A stretch of DNA of 64,000 bases from Herbaspirillum sp. RV1423 (GTDB lineage Bacteria; Pseudomonadota; Gammaproteobacteria; Burkholderiales; Burkholderiaceae_D). The notes beneath the pieces were generated by a model. The model did not search any database and was not told the DNA's origin. It saw only the letters and a program-made list of their open reading frames with translations. This document shows, piece by piece, positions 25,640 through 34,490 of the stretch; position 1 is the stretch's first letter, and each line of letters starts with the position of its first letter. Position numbers and translations under genes: made by a program. The stretch spans positions 268,644-332,643 of the forward strand of contig NZ_CBXX010000005.1 of the NCBI RefSeq assembly GCF_000577615.1, read 5' to 3'.

Positions 25640-27040
25640 ATGGACAAGCCGCCGCCGGAAATCGCCGTTGTCAACATGTACGCCGCGCGCGAGGAAATTT
25701 ATCCGCGCGAGATAAAAGGCCGCTACGCCAGCCTGCGTTGGGTCTGCCTCTGGCTGACCCAACTGGTGTTCTACGGTGTGCCGTGGCTGAGCTGGAACGG
25801 CCGCCAGGCGGTGCTGTTCGATCTCGGCGCACGCAAGTTCTATATCTTCGGCATCGTGCTGTGGCCGCAGGACTTCATTTATCTGGCGACGCTGCTGATC
25901 ATCTGCGCCTATGCGCTGTTCCTGTTCACGGCGGTGGCGGGGCGCGTATGGTGCGGCTTTTCCTGTCCGCAGACCGTCTATACGGAGATATTCCTCTGGA
26001 TAGAACGCCGCATCGAAGGCACGCGCAGCGCGCGCATGCGCCTGGACCGCCAGCCGTGGGGCGTGCAAAAGCTGCTCAAGAAGGGCGCCAAGCATGCCGT
26101 CTGGGGCGTACTGGCCTTGTGGACCGGGCTGACCTTCGTCGGTTATTTCACGCCGATTCATGATCTGATGGCCTCCGCCGTCGCCATGACGCTGGGACCG
26201 TGGGAAGCCTTCTGGATCGTCTTCTACAGCTTCGCCACCTACGGCAATGCCGGCTGGATGCGCGAGCAGGTGTGCAAATACATGTGTCCGTATGCGCGCT
26301 TCCAGAGCGCGATGATCGACAAGGACACGCTGATCATCACCTATGACCGCCAGCGCGGCGAACCGCGCGGCGCAAAAGTGAAAGGCGAAGAAAAGGGCGC
26401 TCAGAGCACCGGCGACTGCATCGATTGCTCGATGTGCGTGCAGGTGTGTCCGACCGGCATCGACATCCGCGAGGGCCTGCAATACGAATGCATAGGTTGC
26501 GCCGCCTGCATCGACGCCTGCAACGGCGTCATGGAAAAAATCGAAGCGCCGCTGGGCCTGATCCGCTATTCGACCGAGCATGCCATGACCGGCGGTTTGA
26601 CACTCAAGGAAATGCAGCGCCGCGTGCTGCGTCCGCGCGTCTTGATCTATACCGCCTTGCTGGCGCTGATCGTGACGGCGTTCTGCACCGCGCTGGCGCT
26701 GCGCACGCCGCTCAAGCTCGACATCATCCGCGATCGCGGCATGATGTCGCGAGAAGTCGAAGACGGCCTGATCGAAAACGTCTATCGCCTGCAGATCATG
26801 AATACCGGCGAAACGCCGCATCGTTTCCAGATCACCGTGTCCGGCATCGACAGCATCGCGCTGGCGACGCCGGCCGAGGTGGAAATCGGCGGCGCCACGA
26901 CACAAGCCGTTCCGGTGCGGGTGCGCGTGGCTCATGGCAAGGGTGAACACGGTTCGAACAAGATCACCTTCACGCTGACCTCCATTGACGATCCGCAATT
27001 GCAGGTGCGCGAAAAAGCCGCCTTCTTCGTACCGAGATAA
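25640..27040 (+). CDS. ccoG: cbb3 oxidase accessory protein CcoG (FixG/RdxA)
   Basis: 466 residues. Membrane segments lie in the first half; GRVWCGFSCPQTVYTEIFLWIERR is the FixG/RdxA signature. Two 4Fe-4S ferredoxin-type clusters are at CIDCSMCVQVCPTG and CIGCAACIDACN. A C-terminal periplasmic Ig-like domain ends the protein. CcoG has been described as a cupric reductase that supplies Cu(I) to the oxidase assembly route. It follows ccoP by 14 bp, and its stop overlaps the possible first start of ccoH. Confidence 0.93.
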   Translation: MDKPPPEIAVVNMYAAREEIYPREIKGRYASLRWVCLWLTQLVFYGVPWLSWNGRQAVLFDLGARKFYIFGIVLWPQDFIYLATLLIICAYALFLFTAVAGRVWCGFSCPQTVYTEIFLWIERRIEGTRSARMRLDRQPWGVQKLLKKGAKHAVWGVLALWTGLTFVGYFTPIHDLMASAVAMTLGPWEAFWIVFYSFATYGNAGWMREQVCKYMCPYARFQSAMIDKDTLIITYDRQRGEPRGAKVKGEEKGAQSTGDCIDCSMCVQVCPTGIDIREGLQYECIGCAACIDACNGVMEKIEAPLGLIRYSTEHAMTGGLTLKEMQRRVLRPRVLIYTALLALIVTAFCTALALRTPLKLDIIRDRGMMSREVEDGLIENVYRLQIMNTGETPHRFQITVSGIDSIALATPAEVEIGGATTQAVPVRVRVAHGKGEHGSNKITFTLTSIDDPQLQVREKAAFFVPR

Positions 27041-27057
27041 TGTTGAAAGGGAAAATC

Positions 27058-27567
27058 ATGCAAGCGACGCCGACAATCCGCCCCTGGTACACCCATCGCT
27101 GGCCTTGGTTGCTGATGCTGGGCCCCGCTCTTGTGATCGTCGCCGGGACATTCACGGCCTGGCTGGCGGTGACGCGCGAAGATGCGCTGGTGGTCGGCGA
27201 TTATTACAAGGAAGGCAACGCCATCAACCAGGACTTGCGCCGCGATCGCGTCGCCACCAGGCTTGGCGTGTCGATGCGGCTGGGATACGATCCGGTTGCG
27301 GGCAAATTGCAAGGCAACGTCCGCAGCAAGGGAGTGCCGCTGGAAGGAAAGCTGCAACTGCATCTGGCCCATCCGACACGGCCCGAGAAAGACATCCGGC
27401 TGGCGATCGACACCGACAGCCGCGGCGATTTCAGCGTCGCTCTGCCGATGCTGGAACTGTCCCGCTGGCAGGTCTTGCTGGAAAACGACAAGCGCGACTG
27501 GCGCGTGGCCGGCGTCTGGCACTGGCCGCAGCAACGCACCATCGACCTGGCGGCGGATCAGCCGTAA
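27058..27567 (+). CDS. ccoH: cbb3 oxidase assembly protein CcoH (FixH)
   Basis: 169 residues. One N-terminal membrane helix (WPWLLMLGPALVIVAGTFTAWLAV), then the conserved DALVVGDYYKEGNAINQDLRRD of the FixH family and a periplasmic beta-domain. CcoH is needed for assembly or stability of the oxidase. I take the ATG at 27058, which has AAAGGGAAA upstream; the earlier ATG at 27040 overlaps the ccoG stop and would add six residues. Confidence 0.88.
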   Translation: MQATPTIRPWYTHRWPWLLMLGPALVIVAGTFTAWLAVTREDALVVGDYYKEGNAINQDLRRDRVATRLGVSMRLGYDPVAGKLQGNVRSKGVPLEGKLQLHLAHPTRPEKDIRLAIDTDSRGDFSVALPMLELSRWQVLLENDKRDWRVAGVWHWPQQRTIDLAADQP

Positions 27568-27603
27568 CGGATTGAAGGACAAGCGAAAAACGAGGAGACT
27601 GCC

Positions 27604-27873
27604 ATGCAACGCATTGTGCCGAACATCCTGTGGGCGTCGTTTCTGACGGCGATTGCAGCCGAAGGCTGTCTCTTTGCCTGGTTCGACCCGGATGAATTGC
27701 TGAATCTGGTCAACCAGCGCGACCGGCTGGCGGCCTATACCGCGGGGTTCTTTTTTCTGTGGCTGTTTTGCGCGATTTCGGCGGGGGTGGCTTTCCTGCT
27801 GAACCTGCCCGGACGGCAAGAGACTTTGGCTAGGCCAACGGACAGCTCTCGGTCCCGGCCGCCAACGCCCTGA
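27604..27873 (+). CDS. Small two-helix membrane protein at the end of the cbb3 operon
   Basis: 89 residues with two hydrophobic segments, IVPNILWASFLTAIAAEGCLFAWF and AYTAGFFFLWLFCAISAGVAFLL, joined by a short acidic loop, then a Pro/Arg/Ser-rich tail. A gene like this often follows fixGH in betaproteobacterial clusters, but I know no assigned function. The ribosome site GAGGAG precedes the ATG. Its 3' end overlaps the convergent fnr gene by 44 bp, so the two messages could form antisense duplex at their ends. Confidence 0.7.
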   Translation: MQRIVPNILWASFLTAIAAEGCLFAWFDPDELLNLVNQRDRLAAYTAGFFFLWLFCAISAGVAFLLNLPGRQETLARPTDSSRSRPPTP

Positions 27874-28588
27874 GCCGGACCGGATCGAGCAACTGGATTT
27901 CGCGTTTGTCGACGCCCAGCCAGCCGAGCTTTCTGAAGCGCGAGACGAGGCGGCTGATGCTTTCTATCGTCAGGCCGAGATAATTGCCGATATCTTCGCG
28001 CGACATGCGCAACTGGAAGCAGGTGGAAGAATAACCGCGCGCCGCATAGCGCGACGACAGGTTGACCAGGAAAGCCGCGAAGCGCTGTTCGGCGCGCATG
28101 TTGCCGAGCAGTAGCATGGCGTTTTGCTCGCGCGTGATTTCCTGGCTCATGATGCGATGGAAATGGCGCAGCAGCGTCGGGATCACGCCGAACAATTCTT
28201 CCAGGCGGTGAAACGGAATCTCGCACACCTCGCTGTCCTCCAGCGCGGCGACATCGCAGTGATGCTTGTCGGTGCTGATCGCATCCATGCCCATCAACTC
28301 GCCGGCCATCTGGAACCCGGTGATCTGCTGCTCGCCGCCCGGATTGAGCTGAAAAGTCTTGAAATGGCCGAGCCGGATCGCGTACAGGTTCTTGAACGGA
28401 TCATCCATCCGATACAGGCTGTCGCCGCGCGCGACGCGGCGGCGACGGCCGATGATCTGGTCGAGACGATTCATGTCGGAGTCGTCCAGTCCCATCGGCA
28501 AACAAAGCTGGTGCATGCTGCAATTGACACAGCTTGTCTTCATCGCATGGAAGGAAGGCGGTCGTTGTATCAAATGAAGTTCGCTCAT
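27830..28588 (-). CDS. fnr: FNR-type oxygen-sensing transcriptional regulator
   Basis: 252 residues of the Crp/Fnr family. The N-terminal CVNCSMHQLC (three cysteines) plus a fourth in HHCDVAALEDS match the 4Fe-4S ligand set of FNR. The cyclic-nucleotide-binding-like fold follows, and the HTH recognition helix IESISRLVSRFRKLG contains the E-SR residues that read TTGAT. With oxygen the cluster is lost and the dimer falls apart. Four FNR-type boxes lie in this window (ompW, hemN, ccoN and upstream of fnr itself). The start at 28588 gives 15 residues before MKTSCVNC; the later ATG (28543) is possible. Confidence 0.92.
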   Translation of the reverse strand: MSELHLIQRPPSFHAMKTSCVNCSMHQLCLPMGLDDSDMNRLDQIIGRRRRVARGDSLYRMDDPFKNLYAIRLGHFKTFQLNPGGEQQITGFQMAGELMGMDAISTDKHHCDVAALEDSEVCEIPFHRLEELFGVIPTLLRHFHRIMSQEITREQNAMLLLGNMRAEQRFAAFLVNLSSRYAARGYSSTCFQLRMSREDIGNYLGLTIESISRLVSRFRKLGWLGVDKREIQLLDPVRLRALAAGTESCPLA

Positions 28589-28695
28589 GGCTGTGGATGG
28601 CGGACATGCGAGTGTCCACCTTGATGGTTATTCTAGTCAATATAGCGCAGGCATACCCACGGCAGGCGCATGATGCTTGGGTTTCTGGCGTCTCT

Positions 28696-28709
28696 TTGAT
28701 CTGGATCAA
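28696..28709. promoter_or_regulatory. FNR box upstream of fnr
   Basis: TTGATCTGGATCAA is a perfect FNR palindrome, 108 bp upstream of the fnr start codon. It could serve autoregulation of fnr or, less likely, the divergent gene whose own promoter appears to be of the sigma-28 type. Confidence 0.7.
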
Positions 28710-28832
28710 GGGAAGAGTTGTAAATTGGGAGCACGAGCGGCTTGCGGCAATCATCAAATACGGAATTGAGGTTTTCTTTTTGGAAACAAACAGTTCATTT
28801 CCATGCGTAACCGACGCCTCGTCGGGAACATG

Positions 28833-28859
28833 TAAAGTTCTCCGAAACGCAGCCGTAAA
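28833..28859 (+). promoter_or_regulatory. Sigma-28 (FliA) type promoter
   Basis: TAAAGTTC, 11 bp, then GCCGTAAA. The enterobacterial FliA consensus is TAAAGTTT-N11-GCCGATAA; the match is 7 of 8 and 6 of 8 with the exact spacing. It lies 63 bp upstream of the ATG of the frameshifted gene below, which links that gene to the flagellar regulon. Recognised by eye, not by a scored matrix. Confidence 0.6.
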
Positions 28860-28921
28860 GCAGATAGCGGACACCCGCATGCAGCTTGATGCTGCCCACT
28901 GCACGCATTTCGGACTTTTAC

Positions 28922-30288
28922 ATGACAAGTTTATCGGTAGCGGCCGCCTCCGCTTTGACCGCACCATCGTCGGCGGCACGCTCCGTTTTGCCTGCGGGCG
29001 GCGCCTCGGTGCAAAGCGGCGCGTCTTCCTCCGCATCCACCTTCGTTACGCTCGGCCGGAGCGGCGCGGTTGCCGATGCCACCAATATGCAGACCTATTC
29101 TGCATCGGGCGCCGTGTCACGCTGAGCATCCAGACCGCGAACGGCGCCCAGGTCGACCTGACTCTCGGCAGTCAGGACAACGGCCTGGCCGTGCAGGTGC
29201 AAGTCAGCAAAGGCAAACTGACCGACGCCGAGCGCGATGCGCTGCAAAAACTGGCGGGTGGATTCCAGGACGCCATCGACGGCCTGGCGGCGGTGCCGCC
29301 GCGCCTGAATCTGGGCGGACTGACGCAGTTCGATCCGGCGTTGCTGTCGTCGGTGGATTTGCATGCAAGCGTACCGGCCGGCGGTTCGGATAAACAGACG
29401 ATCGATTTTCATGCCGACAGCAAACAGCGGACGGTCAGTGCCAACGGCCCGTCCGGCGCAATGAAAGTCAGCGTGGATACGAGCAATTCAGCCATCCTCG
29501 GCAGCGCCGCGCAACAGAAGCAGGCGATCGACCGCTATCTGAAACAGTTCGACGCCGCGCAAAACCGCGGCCACGGCGGCGCCTCGCTCATGGGGATGTT
29601 CAAGGACGCCTTCCGGGAAATGAACAGCAACATCGGCACGCAGCAGCAACAGCAGCAACAGCGCGCGCAGAATCCCTCGGCGATCTGGCTGAACAAGACC
29701 GATCAAAGCATGCTGACCGGTCTGGCGGACTTCTCGGCATCGGTCACGCAAAACGCCGACTGGTCCAATCCCATGCGCCGTGACGAATCCGACACCTTCT
29801 CCTACCAGACCTCGCAAAACAGCAGCGTCAAAGGCAGCGGCCAGTTGAATCGCAGCATCACGCAAGACCAGCAATCGCACCTGAGCGCCAGCTATCATGA
29901 GTCGCTGCTTGCGGACGTGCCGCTGAAGCTGAGCACCGACCGGCAGTCGCAGAATTACTATTATCGCCAGATCAAGGACGACGCCAGCAGCCACGCCTCC
30001 ATCGCCTACGACAAGGGCGCGCTCGTCAGTGCATCACTGAAGCAGACCGCCAGCCAGTCCACGCGCGTCCGGAAATATGTGATGGGAAATCTGGAAGAGG
30101 ACACGACCACGCCGTCGCAGGCCACGCTGTCGCGGGATTTTCTCGACCTGCTGAAGCCGTTGCAGAAAAAGGAAACGTCCCATGCGCCGGACGACATGAA
30201 CACGCTGCAGCAGGCGCTATCGACCATCAACAACCTGGTTTACCTGCAAGCCGATCCGGCGCAATTGCGCAGCGAGGGGTTGACGTAG
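28922..30288 (+). pseudogene. Unknown flagellar-regulon gene split by a -1 frameshift
   Basis: The first frame (MTSLSVAAASALTAPSSAAR to ATNMQTYSASGAVSR) stops at 29125. From about 29110 the sense continues in the frame one base back (TLSIQTANGAQVDLTL to the stop at 30288). Together they give a protein of about 455 residues, Ser/Gln/Ala-rich and hydrophilic, with a run of seven glutamines (QQQQQQQ, about residue 245) and no membrane segment. A one-base loss in GTGTCACGCTGAGC would explain the break; a sequencing error or programmed frameshift is also possible. The longer open frame upstream of 29110 in the second frame reads like non-coding DNA. I do not recognise the family. A sigma-28-type promoter precedes it. 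Confidence 0.55.
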
Positions 30289-30347
30289 GCGGCAGTGCCG
30301 TCCATGCGGCTGCGCGGTTCCGGCGCGGCCGCGACCTGTTCACAGCC

Positions 30348-31811
30348 TCAGATGCCGCCCATGCACAGGTATTTGATCACCAGGTAATCGTCGATGCCGT
30401 AATGCGATCCTTCGCGGCCCAGGCCTGATTGCTTGACGCCGCCGAAAGGCGCGACTTCGTTGGAAATCAATCCGGTGTTGATGCCCACCATGCCGCTTTC
30501 CAGGCCCTCGGCGATGCGCCAGATGCGGCCGATGTCGCGCGAGTAGAAATAGCTCGCCAGTCCGAACTCGGTATCGTTGGCCAGGGCCAGCACTTCCTCA
30601 TCGGTCTTGAAGCGGAACAGCGGCGCCATCGGGCCGAAGGTTTCTTCCCTGGCGACCATCATCTGCGGCGTCACGTCGGCGATCACGGTCGGTTCGAAGA
30701 AGCTGTGGCCGAGCGCATGGCGCTTGCCGCCGGTGAGCACGCGGCCGCCCTTGGCGCGGGCGTCGGCGATATGCTGCTCGACTTTCCTGACCGCCTTTTC
30801 ATCGATCAGCGGACCTTGCGTCACGCCGTTTTCCACACCGTTGCCGACCTTCAGCTTGCCGACGGCCGTCACCAGTTTTTCGGCGAATGCATCGTACACG
30901 CCATCCTGCACGTAGAGGCGATTGGCGCAGACGCAGGTCTGGCCGGCATTGCGGAATTTGGAGGCGATGGCGCCTTCGACCGCGGCATCCAGATCGGCGT
31001 CGTCGAACACGATGAAGGGCGCATTGCCGCCCAGTTCCAGCGACAGCTTCTTGATGCTGGCGGCGCATTGTTCCATCAGCAATTTGCCGACCGCGGTGGA
31101 GCCGGTGAAGCTCAGCTTGCGCACGATAGGATTGCTGGTCATTTCGCCGCCGATAAGCTTGGCCGAACCGGTGACGACGCTGAACACGCCGGCAGGCACG
31201 CCCGCGCGCTCGGCCAGCACCGCCAGGGCGAGCGCCGAGAACGGCGTCGCCTCGGCCGGTTTCAACACCATCGGGCATCCCGCGGCAAGCGCCGGCCCGG
31301 CCTTGCGCGTGATCATCGCGGCGGGGAAATTCCACGGCGTGATCGCCGCGCAAACGCCGATCGGTTCCTTGGTGACGACGATGCGGCTGGTCGGCGACGG
31401 CGAGGGAATCGTATCGCCGTAGGTGCGCTTGGCTTCTTCGCCGAACCATTCGATGAAGGACGCGGCATAAGCGATCTCGCCCTTGGCTTCAGCCAGCGGC
31501 TTGCCTTGCTCGGCGGTCATGATCAGCGCCAGGTCGTCGGCGTTGGCCAGCATGAGGTCGTTCCATTTGCGCAGGACGATGCTGCGTTCCTTGGCCGTCT
31601 TCTTGCGCCAGCCGGTCCAGGCGGTTTGCGCGGCTTCGATGGCGCGCCGGGTTTCGGCGGCGCCCATGTCGGGAATGGCGCCGATCTTTTCGCCGGTGGC
31701 CGGGTTGGTCACGTCATGCGTGCCGCCGTTGTCGGCGTCGCACCAGATGCCGTCGATATAGGCTTGCTGGCGAAACAGGGTAGGGTCTTTGAGGTGTTCG
31801 GATAACAGCAT
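30348..31811 (-). CDS. gabD: Succinate-semialdehyde dehydrogenase
   Basis: 487 residues, the size of GabD. The aldehyde dehydrogenase motifs are TPWNFPAAMITRKAGPALAAGC, FTGSTAVGK, the catalytic Glu in LELGGNAP and the catalytic Cys in GQTCVCANR. It oxidises succinate semialdehyde to succinate with NAD(P). The second cysteine next but one to the catalytic one is common in GabD enzymes. The start ATG follows AAGGAAAA. It is the last gene of the operon gabT, ATPase, binding protein, permeases, gabD, but a 267-bp palindromic element separates it from the permease gene and may affect its expression. Confidence 0.92.
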   Translation of the reverse strand: MLLSEHLKDPTLFRQQAYIDGIWCDADNGGTHDVTNPATGEKIGAIPDMGAAETRRAIEAAQTAWTGWRKKTAKERSIVLRKWNDLMLANADDLALIMTAEQGKPLAEAKGEIAYAASFIEWFGEEAKRTYGDTIPSPSPTSRIVVTKEPIGVCAAITPWNFPAAMITRKAGPALAAGCPMVLKPAEATPFSALALAVLAERAGVPAGVFSVVTGSAKLIGGEMTSNPIVRKLSFTGSTAVGKLLMEQCAASIKKLSLELGGNAPFIVFDDADLDAAVEGAIASKFRNAGQTCVCANRLYVQDGVYDAFAEKLVTAVGKLKVGNGVENGVTQGPLIDEKAVRKVEQHIADARAKGGRVLTGGKRHALGHSFFEPTVIADVTPQMMVAREETFGPMAPLFRFKTDEEVLALANDTEFGLASYFYSRDIGRIWRIAEGLESGMVGINTGLISNEVAPFGGVKQSGLGREGSHYGIDDYLVIKYLCMGGI

Positions 31812-31842
31812 GAAGTTTTTCCTTAAAATTTGGCTGCGGCTA

Positions 31843-32109
31843 GAACCCGCTTCGCCATAAAAAATGAGATGCGTTCTCCTCAGAAAGGGCGCTGGCAAGG
31901 CGTGCGACGCGTCGCGTGGCGGGCCACGCGCAAGGAGCGCAACGCAGCCAGCGCCCTTTCTGAGGAGAACCCGAAGGGAGCGGCCTGTTTGGGCGGATTG
32001 CTGCGTTACGAATATGGGACAAGACGGCCAGTCTTGCCCCATATTCGCGCCTTGCACTCCATCCCAAACAGGACACGCTCGCACTCATGTTTTATGGCGA
32101 AGCGGGTTC
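31843..32109. mobile_element. Nested palindromic element with about 20-bp terminal inverted repeats
   Basis: The ends GAACCCGCTTCGCCATAAAA (31843-31862) and its complement (32090-32109) are perfect inverted repeats, extending with mismatches to about 30 bp. Inside are three more perfect or near-perfect stems: 31873-31896 with 31947-31970 (24 bp, GTTCTCCTCAGAAAGGGCGC core); 31984-31993 with 32063-32072 (CCTGTTTGGG); and 32010-32025 with 32031-32046 (GAATATGGG, one mismatch). No transposase frame fits, so it would be a MITE-like or structural repeat. Its right end supplies the last eight codons of the permease gene. No clear target duplication was seen. Confidence 0.6.
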
Positions 32110-32933
32110 TTATTGCGGCCACGCAACCATTCCAGCACCAGCAGCAGGCAGGTGGAGAAAATGATCAGGATGGTCGCCAGCGCGGCGATGGTGGGGCTGA
32201 TGTTGTCCTTGATGCCGGCGAACATCTGGCGCGGCAAGGTGGCCTGATTGGGGCCGGCGACGAACAGCGTCAGCACGACCTCGTCGAATGACGTGGTAAA
32301 GGCGAACAGCGCGCCCGAAATCAGGCCCGGCGCGATCACCGGCAAGGTAATGCGGAAGAAGGTGCGCAGCGGACCGGCGCCGAGGCTCAGGCTGGCGCGC
32401 ACCAGATTGTGGTTGAAGCCTTGCAGCGTCGCCAGCACCGTCGTCACCACAAACGGCGCGCCCAATGCGGCATGCGCCAGGATCAGTCCGAGATAAGTGT
32501 CCGACAAGCCGATCTGCGCAAAAAACAGGTACACGCCGACGCCGACCACCACCACCGGCACGATCATCGGCGAGATCAGGATCGCCATCAGCACGCCCTT
32601 GCCGCGGAAGTCGGCCTTGTTGAGGCCGACGGCGGCCAGCGTGCCGAGCACCGTGGCGATCACGGTGGCGGCAGGCGCGACGATGAAGCTGTTGCGCGCG
32701 GCGCGCATCCAATCGTCCGATTCGAACAGGTTCTGGTACCAGCGCAGCGAAAAGCCCTTGATCGGATACATGAGGAAGCTGCTGTCGCTGAACGACAGCG
32801 GGATCATCACCAGGATAGGCAGGATCAGGAACACCAGGATCAATACGTTCAGGCTGCGCGAGACGAAGAACCACACGCGCTCCGGCAGCGACATGTAGGG
32901 CGGAAAGGACGGCAGGGACGATAGGTTGATCAT
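32085..32933 (-). CDS. Polyamine-type ABC transporter permease (PotC-like)
   Basis: 282 residues, six membrane spans, with the EAA loop region LVRASLSLGAGPLRTFFRITLPVIAPGLI. LSFSDSSFLMYPIKGFSLRWYQNLF is characteristic of PotC/PotI permeases. It pairs with the PotB-like permease 77 bp upstream. The last residues (KNPLRHKT) are encoded by the end of the palindromic element at 31843-32109, so the natural C-terminus may have been replaced when the element arrived. Putative substrate: putrescine, spermidine or GABA, judged from the operon. Confidence 0.85.
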   Translation of the reverse strand: MINLSSLPSFPPYMSLPERVWFFVSRSLNVLILVFLILPILVMIPLSFSDSSFLMYPIKGFSLRWYQNLFESDDWMRAARNSFIVAPAATVIATVLGTLAAVGLNKADFRGKGVLMAILISPMIVPVVVVGVGVYLFFAQIGLSDTYLGLILAHAALGAPFVVTTVLATLQGFNHNLVRASLSLGAGPLRTFFRITLPVIAPGLISGALFAFTTSFDEVVLTLFVAGPNQATLPRQMFAGIKDNISPTIAALATILIIFSTCLLLVLEWLRGRNKNPLRHKT

Positions 32934-33010
32934 GGCGTTATCCGATATCCGGTGTGATGAGTTCCAGGCGATTCAAGTTGCATGATGAGAGCAGGTTCCT
33001 GCGGCCGCGC

Positions 33011-34339
33011 CTATGCAATGCCGACATCGATCCTGGCGAAACGGCGATAGACCGCGTACAGGATCAGCGTTCCCGTCAGCAGCAGTCCGCCCAGCGCGCA
33101 CGCCATGCCCCAGTTGATCGTGGTGTTGATGAAATAGGCGATGAAGTAACTCACCATCTGCTCGTTCGGACCGCCCAGCAGGGCCGGCGTGATGTAGTAG
33201 CCGCCCGCCATGATGAACACCAGCAACACGCCCGCGCCGATGCCCGGATAGGTCTGCGGCACATACACGCGCCAGAACGCCGCGAACGGATGGCTGCCCA
33301 GCGAGATGGCGGCTTTCAGGTAGGTCGGCGGCACCGACTTCATGACGCTGTAGAGCGGCAGGATCATGAACGGCAACAGGATATGCGTCATCGAGATGTA
33401 CACGCCGATGCGGTTGAACACCAGCTCCAGCGGCGATTGCGTCAGGCCGACCAGCATCAGCGCGGTATTGACCAGGCCTTCCGATTGCAGCAGCACGATC
33501 CAGGCCGCCACCCGCACCAGGATCGACGTCCAGAACGGGATCAGCACCAGGATCATCAGCAGATTGGCGCGTCGTTCCGACATGGTCGACAGCCAGTACG
33601 CCAGCGGATAGGCCAGCAGCAGCGTGAAGAACGTCACCACCGCGCTCATCCACAAGGTACGGCCGAAAATGGAGCGATAGATGGAAGCGTCCGGATCGGC
33701 CTGGACGATATCGCCGGCGACGTTCTGTTTCAGGTCCAGCGACGCCAGCAGGTAATAGGGCGAATAGATCGAACCGTTGCGGGCGATGACCTGCCAACTG
33801 TCGAGCTCGGCCCATTGCGGATTGAGCGCGATCATCGCTTCCCTGATCTGCGCGGCTTGTGACGGTTGCGCAGCTTGCAGCTCCTTGCCGTCCGCGTCAT
33901 GGAAAGGCAAGGCGCGCGCGGTGCCCATGATCAGCGAACGGGCGCCCGACAGTTCGCTGTTAATGCGGCGCGCCAGCGGGCCGGCGGTGCTGTCCTGCCG
34001 AGCCTTGAGCAGGTCGCCCGCCAGCGCGGCATAGGCCTGATCCGGCGGCGCGCTCTTGCGGTCCCATTTGGCCAGCGCGGCGACGGTATGGGGCAGGGCG
34101 GAGGCGATTTCGGGATTCTCCACCGCGCGCATCAGCAGTACGGCGATGGGCGCGATGAAGGTCATCAGCAGGAAAATCGCCAGCGGCGCGATCAACGCCA
34201 GCGCGCCAAGGCGTTTGCGCGTCTCGGCGGCGCGCAGGTCGCGCCTGAGTTGCTGCGGCGTCGGCTCGACGTGTCCCGCGTTTTCTGTCTCTGTGGCGAT
34301 CGGCATCACTGCGCTCGGGCTGGTGGCTAGAGTATTCAT
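33011..34339 (-). CDS. Polyamine-type ABC transporter permease (PotB-like, long form)
   Basis: 442 residues. The first membrane span (LGALALIAPLAIFLLMTFIAPIAVLLM) is followed by a periplasmic insertion of about 140 residues before the second (TLWMSAVVTFFTLLLAYPLAYWL), as in the long PotB-like permeases of betaproteobacteria. The EAA loop is YLKAAISLGSHPFAAFWRVYVPQTYPGI. The start at 34339 gives MNTLATSPSAVMPIA; the open frame extends further upstream without a ribosome site. Together with the PotC-like protein it forms the membrane channel. Confidence 0.85.
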   Translation of the reverse strand: MNTLATSPSAVMPIATETENAGHVEPTPQQLRRDLRAAETRKRLGALALIAPLAIFLLMTFIAPIAVLLMRAVENPEIASALPHTVAALAKWDRKSAPPDQAYAALAGDLLKARQDSTAGPLARRINSELSGARSLIMGTARALPFHDADGKELQAAQPSQAAQIREAMIALNPQWAELDSWQVIARNGSIYSPYYLLASLDLKQNVAGDIVQADPDASIYRSIFGRTLWMSAVVTFFTLLLAYPLAYWLSTMSERRANLLMILVLIPFWTSILVRVAAWIVLLQSEGLVNTALMLVGLTQSPLELVFNRIGVYISMTHILLPFMILPLYSVMKSVPPTYLKAAISLGSHPFAAFWRVYVPQTYPGIGAGVLLVFIMAGGYYITPALLGGPNEQMVSYFIAYFINTTINWGMACALGGLLLTGTLILYAVYRRFARIDVGIA

Positions 34340-34490
34340 CGTGATTCTGGATTCTGCATGCTGCCTGACAACGGATGATCGAACGACGACGGCATCGGAC
34401 GATCGGGTAACCGGACGCATCGGCAGCAGGAGCAAGCTGAGTTGCAACTGCCGCCCGTGACGTCCTTGCTAGATGGATTCCTGTCGCGCT

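Noticed and set aside
28534..28921. Upstream extension of the open frame that ends at 30288, giving a 584-residue protein
   Set aside because: The N-terminal translation is Arg/Cys-rich and patternless, and it overlaps the fnr start and the sigma-28-type promoter. The other frame from 28922 has coding character up to the shift point.
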